A stretch of 64,000 nt of DNA from Ianthella basta (lineage: Eukaryota > Porifera > Demospongiae > Verongiida > Ianthellidae): the NCBI GenBank assembly GCA_964019415.1, contig OZ025886.1, positions 791,384 to 855,383 of the forward strand. The letters run 5' to 3'. The notes under the pieces are model-generated. The model was given only the letters and a program-made list of their open reading frames with translations. It was not told the DNA's origin and ran no database searches. Positions 39,274 through 64,000 of the stretch are shown in pieces. Numbering within the stretch: the stretch's first letter is position 1; each line of letters begins with the position of its first letter. The position numbers and the translations under genes are program-made.

Positions 39274-39921
39274 ATGCATGTGCGCGCGTGTGTGTGTGTT
39301 GTGTGTATGCATGCATGAGTGTGTGTGCAGTACATACACACAATAACCAAATCATGGTAAAATGTGACATATGTCAATGACTGAAGGGCAGAGGTTCTGA
39401 GATTGTCTCTGTCACTGTGTATGTGACTAGTCCTCTACTTCATAGGTTTGTGAAGCTGTGTCCAGTGTGGAGTCCAGATTGGAGTGCAGTTTGGAGTCTG
39501 GCACTGACGGGTCTGTATTTGCTGAAGATGGCTTCCATTTCCTTGAACAGGCTACAGAGGAGTAGCCACCTGCCCTTGTGACATGTGACGTTTTGTGGCA
39601 TCATTAAAATGTGTACGTGACTAGTCCTGTACAGTACAATGACTTCCAAACCACTGGATATAATGTGACCAGAACAATAACCGATATACCGATAAGGATT
39701 GCAAATATATCCTGTCTGGACTACAGACCCAAAAAGTACAGTATGCCTTCACACTGATGTATACACACTTGATATTATATATCCACTACTGTGTCATGTA
39801 TGCATAGATCTATTGCTATACTCTCCTGCTAAGTTATAATTGTACAGACACTACGTGTTGCTCATTATACACTACAGTTCTGCCTTGCTACTGCAGTTTA
39901 CTACATGTTAGCCAAAAGCAT

Positions 39922-51063
<11,142 letters not shown>

Positions 51064-51118
51064 CCCCTGCTAGGAAAGGGTTGGTTCTCTAATACCAGCT
51101 TCACAACAGGGTTGAAAA

Positions 51119-51168
51119 CCTTGCCGACGTTTCGACCAGATGCTCTGGTCTTCTTCAGGGCGAAGAGT
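51119..51168 (-). ncRNA. Hammerhead-ribozyme-like motif upstream of gene B
   Basis: On the minus strand: GCC, CTGAAGA, A, a 7-bp stem (GACCAGA/TCTGGTC, loop GCA), GAAA, CGTC, GGC. This fits the hammerhead core CUGANGA - stem II - GAAA - stem III - UH, with GCC/GGC as stem I and a self-complementary ACGU in place of a closed stem III, as in minimal dimeric forms. It ends about 60 bases before the ATG, so it may be in the 5' untranslated region. One extra A before stem II is atypical. It may be a footprint of a Penelope-like element. Confidence 0.5.
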
Positions 51169-51189
51169 CGATGAATGTTCCTACACACG

Positions 51190-52920
51190 TCTACTTTGGT
51201 CCCTCAAAGGGCGTGGCCTCTGTTTACGCGCCCACTGCGCGGAAGGGCTCAACATGTACATTCATGAATTATGTATTGACGCCCTACCATGCCATACAGT
51301 GCAAGTTGCAAAATGACTACTGTAATGTGACCATGTAAATCAGTTGTCCTTAATTCAAACAGATCGAATCTGTTGATTGACATGAGAATGGACAATGATT
51401 GTCCATCCTCCTTGTATATGTTCTCCTTGAACCTTTTCCATCCTCCAGTGTAAGGGTGGGTCAGGACACTGCACTATAGCTACCTTATGGTCAATCCTCA
51501 CTTCTTCGGAAAATTTGCTTACCTCTATAGCTACTTAAATAATTCTTAAGTTTAAAGTTAGGCTACAAGCATAATAAGATAATGAACCCATTCACATGAA
51601 CCTGCATGCATTTATGGGATTCTTCCTTCACCAATTGCAACTTGATGAAGGGAAAATATACAAATCATACAATATTTTAGAAATAAAAGAACTGCATGCA
51701 GGCTGGATGTACGAATGTAGGGCCATACAGGCCCACCTGTGCATGCACACCCTGGGTCAAACTCACAGTATATATATATATCCGTAACATGAAGCCATAC
51801 GAAAATGTCAATTTGAAAACAATATAGGGGGCAGCCCCTAAAAAGCAAGTGGCAATGCTGAAGATTGGTAGGCAAACAAACAGCTAAGAAAAAAGAAATG
51901 CTAAAAACTGGCTGTAGTAGGATTTAAACCAGGAACTTTGGATTGTTAAGCAACCACATTTGGTCAAATCGCGAAAATCGCGAACATTATACTTCGCGAA
52001 ATTTTCCCGCTATATGGTAATGTATTCTTGCACACGGAAATGCTCGCGAGAGATCATCTTCAAAGTACGCACTGCACCAACTGCGTTAGTTACCAGAGTT
52101 GTAAAAGATATTGTTAACTTGCAATGACAGCTTACTTAACATGGTTTAACAGAGTTGTAAGTTAACAGACTTACTCAACACTGTTAACGCAAGTAATGAC
52201 TGTATAATCATATTCATAATATCAATATTGATATACATGGTGCCATATACAAACTGTACAAATGTACTGTAGGTTTCAGGCTAGGAATATAATTAATGTT
52301 TTGGTAATCACTTCAGCCTGGAGCAAGATGAAGGACTGCCCATTGCTCCTATCTTGGCTTGCATATTATATGTAAACGGGCGTCTTCAAATCAGTTTAGC
52401 GTTTGGTTGTAAACTGCTGCTGTCGGAGAATTTCCATAACCCTCACCATTCGGACGACTTCTCACCTATGCTCTAGTGGTCATACAGTCGTTACATCATC
52501 GTGAGCCTCTACGAGATCATCAACACTGACAACAGTGGCAAAACGTTTCCACTCGCTTGCGAGATGCCATCTCGCAAAGTGTGTGCGAAACTACCTCGCC
52601 GGTCCGTGCTGTTAGATGAGTACGTTCGCTAAACCGCTTTGATCCAATCGACTCGACTCTAACTCCGGTCGACTCGACTCTAACTCCGGTCGACTCGACT
52701 CTACTCCAGTCGACTCGACTCTAACTCCGGTCGACTGGACTCTAACTCCGGTTTCGATCAACTTGCTCCGATGTAAAAGGACTTCGACCGATGTACTCTA
52801 GCTTAAACGGGCCGTATGATAATTATGTGGACAGTGAGCTGCATACTTCCTGAGCCTGCATCCGTGCACGAATAACCTGCTCATCTTGCTCTTGTAGTTA
52901 CTGGGCTACGATAGGCTACG
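51190..52920. other. Spacer upstream of gene B
   Basis: Contains a truncated copy of the nested inverted-repeat element (about 52072-52360), a block shared with gene A intron 1 (52370-52915 versus 29155-29475) and a 21-bp minisatellite. Nothing recognised in 51200-52000. Confidence 0.6.
52648..52751. repeat. 21-bp minisatellite, about 5 units
   Basis: Unit TCGACTCGACTCTAACTCCG plus G, with minor variants; absent from the related block at 29400 in gene A. Confidence 0.9.
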
Positions 52921-52959
52921 ATGGTCTATACTACTGATCATGTCAGTAGTATAGACCAT
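52921..52959. repeat. Perfect palindrome beside signal-peptide exon copy
   Basis: 17-base arms around a 5-base loop, identical to 3145-3183 and at the same distance from the exon. Confidence 0.9.
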
Positions 52960-52996
52960 ACTCACTACTACTTGTTAGGTGTATAGCTTTTCTCAC

Positions 52997-53092
52997 CTCC
53001 TGTAGCCTGCACTGGACTTCCATTAATCAGTAGGCCAACACCACTGCAATACAGCAAACAGTGAGTCTAGCTGTACCGCCAGTCCTCTCCAT
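52997..53092 (-). pseudogene. Frameshifted signal-peptide exon copy
   Basis: Matches 53610-53706 but one base is missing in the GGCCATACTG segment (GGCCTACTG here), so the frame reaches TGA after about 21 codons. A 4-base insertion also lies just before the ATG. The promoter-side sequence with a TATA-like TTATATA is still recognisable. Confidence 0.8.
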
Positions 53093-53609
53093 GCATGATG
53101 GAACTCACAGAGCTACTCTCAATAGTTCAGCCCGAGGTGAGTGAAGAATAGTGCAAGGAGTGTCATTATATAGTACCAAACTACTGCGTGCTGACCACCC
53201 CCGTATAACATTTCAAAGGGCATTAGGTTGCACTTCAGCATTCCAGTATGTTGCAGCAGCTGCAATATTAGTGAATTGACTAATGCACTGAACATAGGAA
53301 TACTGAAATATATGAATTATGTGTTAGTGCTACATTCGACCGTTTATGTGTCCAGTGTGTGGCACACTTAAACAAATCATTGCGCTAATATTTCCGTGAA
53401 GCTGCGCAGTTTACATAAAACGTTTTCCATACACGTATTCGCTGAAGGTTAGACCTAAATGCCCTGCAATCTGAAGTTCTTCGATTCATTCCTCGCTTCT
53501 TGAGAGTCGACTGAAAGCAAGTGTTCTGTTTTACCCCGCGTTCCGTTTACCCCGCTTTACCCTATAGACCATCCTCACTCCTACTTGTTAGGTGTATAGC
53601 TTTTCTCAC

Positions 53610-53706
53610 CTCCTGTAGCCTGCACTGGACTTCCATTAATCAGTATGGCCAACATCGCTGCAATATTGCAAACAGTGAGTCTAGCTGTACCGCCAGTCCT
53701 CTCCAT
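53610..53706 (-). CDS. Intact MERTGG-type signal-peptide exon, alternative first exon of gene B
   Basis: ATG at 53704-53706; MERTGGTARLTVCNIAAMLA, then ILINGSPVQATGG; GTGAGA donor in phase 1. By position in the array it is the counterpart of gene A exon 1, and it would splice in frame to the SRCR exon of gene B, skipping 50982-51063. Whether it is used is unknown. Confidence 0.6.
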
Positions 53707-53776
53707 GATGGAACCCACAGAGCTACTCTCAATAGTTCAGCCCGAGGTGAGTGAAGAATAGTGCAAGGAGTGTTCG

Positions 53777-53782
53777 TATATA
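53777..53782 (-). promoter_or_regulatory. TATA-like box of the 53706 first exon
   Basis: TATATA 76 bases upstream of the ATG, same spacing as in genes A and Z. Confidence 0.5.
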
Positions 53783-55417
53783 GCACCCAATTACTGCGTA
53801 CTGATCACCACTTTGTACCCTTTAGCTAGATTACATTTTTGCACCTCAGTATGTTGCTACAGAAGCCAGCAAATTGACCAATGCTCTGAACCTGTAGATA
53901 TGAACGTGACCAGTCCTGCGTGGGAAGTCGTTGCCTTAATTGTTACTTTACCTATACATACATGACATGCACACTCAATTGCATGCCTGTAATACTTCAC
54001 ATTCTAGCACATGCCTTCATGTAATCTAACACCCTTATATATACTTATAATTACCTGTTATGATTTAGACTTGTTTGGTTTGTGTCCACCACACTCATCC
54101 TGCATGCCTAACATTGCTGGTTGCATAACTTCATCACTACACACATACACTACTTCATGTCCAGTGTACACCCCAATAGATGTATATAGACAGTGTTACA
54201 AGTACGTAGCTCTAAAGTCAAAACATTGTGCTAAAATTTTGTGACTATTTGGTAATGCTTGCATCTTTCAATTCCAGTTTTTAACAGTTTGTACAGCAGA
54301 GTGCGTCCTCAGTGTATTATAATATGATTGTGCATATTTGTATTGCACGGGTGTGCGTGAAATTGGTGTTATACATTAAACAAATGCATTGTGTTTGCAC
54401 ATACTGCAGTTGGACGATGGCTTTGAACAGTTGTATTTGTCTAGTGTGTGCATTTGCATGCCACCATGTATGGTGTCATGTAGTGCTGAGAGCTGTGGAC
54501 GGAAGCGTGGCTGCATGTCCTGCTGATGCTCTGAGACTGTGTTACATACATGAACATACACAGTGACCGAATGTAGTACCTCCTATGGGTCCATATCATC
54601 ATCACGCATCATTCACAAGCAAAATAGAACTGGTGGGAAGGGAAGTATGCGATTGAGAACTATCTCCTGTACATATTTGGATGTATGACTGGCCTGGATA
54701 TAGAATGTGTTTACTGATCATACAATCTCCACAAGTATTGCCTATTATGATGCTAACACAGAAGTGTCATACCTCCCTGTCATAACCTGCTGATGTTCTA
54801 TTGTTACATACTGTACATGAGCAATGAACACAATGAGGTACCTTCTATGGATTCTTGTCTTTCATTATGTGTTATAATTGACAATTTAGCCCCCATAAAA
54901 TTATACATATTTGGATACATGTGGGTCATGGATGAGGAATATGTTAACTAATCTCACAATCTCCTTCCATGCAAGCACAAAACTAACTGTGTATGGGAAT
55001 TACCTTCATGTCATCTCTGATCTATGATTTGAATTAGCAATTTCTCTAGGCACATGCAAAGGTGACATGTTGTGAACGATGATACTATGTTAACTGTACA
55101 ATTACAACATTTCATTACATTCAAGTGTTGTGTGATTTGATCACACAGTATAACACACTCGATATCATGTATCCACTTAGTCTGGCGCGCTAGCCCCTAT
55201 ACTTCCGGCCCCCGATTGCGCGTGGGCAGGGAAGGTAGGGTCTAGCACGCCAGACTAGTATTCACTATACTCGTGTCATGTATAGACCTATAGCTGCACT
55301 CTCCTACTGTATCATGTGTGGACCTATGGCTATCCTACTCAGATACAGACACCAAGTGTTACTCAATGTATGCTACAGTTCTATCTTGTGGGTTTACTAC
55401 ATGTGAGCCAGAGGCAT
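53783..55417. other. Intergenic spacer between gene B first exon and gene C end
   Basis: Duplicate of the spacer 3394-5674, shorter by local deletions. Contains the MITE at 55178-55258. No coding exon supported. Confidence 0.6.
55178..55258. mobile_element. Small hAT-like MITE
   Basis: 81 bases with ends TAGTCTGGCGCGCTAG and the near complement CTAGCACGCCAGACTAG, flanked by 8-base repeats TATCCACT (55170-55177) and TATTCACT (55259-55266). The equivalent site near 5520 is empty, confirming insertion. The 8-base duplication suggests a hAT-type transposase in trans. Confidence 0.8.

Positions 55418-64000
<8,583 letters not shown>

Noticed and set aside
51900-51960. tRNA-derived SINE
   Set aside because: A B-box-like GGTTTAAATCC is present on the minus strand, but no A box, acceptor stem or second copy was found.

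Overview
The window looks like nuclear DNA from an early-branching metazoan, most likely a sponge; this is an inference from gene content (EGF, SRCR, Ig and FN3 modules on phase-1 exons, a phosphatase-receptor-like membrane-proximal module) and was not tested by any search. It is AT-rich, intron-rich, and full of long (AC/GT)n arrays, foldback elements and segmental duplications. No bacterial operons, CRISPR arrays, rRNA or convincing tRNA genes were seen.

The main content is a head-to-tail array of related single-pass receptor genes, all on the minus strand. Gene Z (only its signal-peptide exon, 3221-3317, lies here) runs off the left edge. Gene A (5675-30019, 27 coding exons, 1883 codons before the stop by my exon sum) has a signal peptide, 10 EGF modules, 6 FN3 alternating with 5 Ig modules, a membrane-proximal module, a furin-like site, one membrane helix and a tail of about 35 residues. 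Gene B (39922-51063, 17 exons, 1255 codons) has a signal peptide, SRCR, 3 EGF, 4 FN3 alternating with 3 Ig, and the same membrane-proximal, transmembrane and tail exons. Gene C (55418 to beyond 64000) is a near copy of A truncated by the window edge. Exon phases agree throughout and the coding sums of A and B are divisible by three.

A 5468-bp Ty3/gypsy-class LTR retrotransposon (16701-22168) sits antisense in gene A. Its LTRs look identical, it has a 5-bp target duplication, a tRNA-Leu-type primer site, a polypurine tract and one uninterrupted Gag-Pol frame. Integrase precedes reverse transcriptase, the order known from Gmr1-type elements. It inserted exactly at a splice acceptor, and the target duplication kept the acceptor dinucleotide.

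Region by region: 1-3220 degenerate repeats; 3221-3400 gene Z first exon and TATA-like promoter; 3400-5674 spacer shared with 53783-55417; 5675-30019 gene A; 30100-39921 spacer with two DNA-transposon-like elements and a 0.6-kb GT array; 39922-51063 gene B, with a hammerhead-like RNA motif just upstream; 51190-53800 spacer with two more signal-peptide exons (one frameshifted); 55418-64000 gene C.

The receptors are predicted surface proteins whose ectodomain differs between copies mainly by gain and loss of whole exons, while the membrane-proximal part and tail are conserved. This resembles recognition or adhesion receptor clusters, but function is inference.
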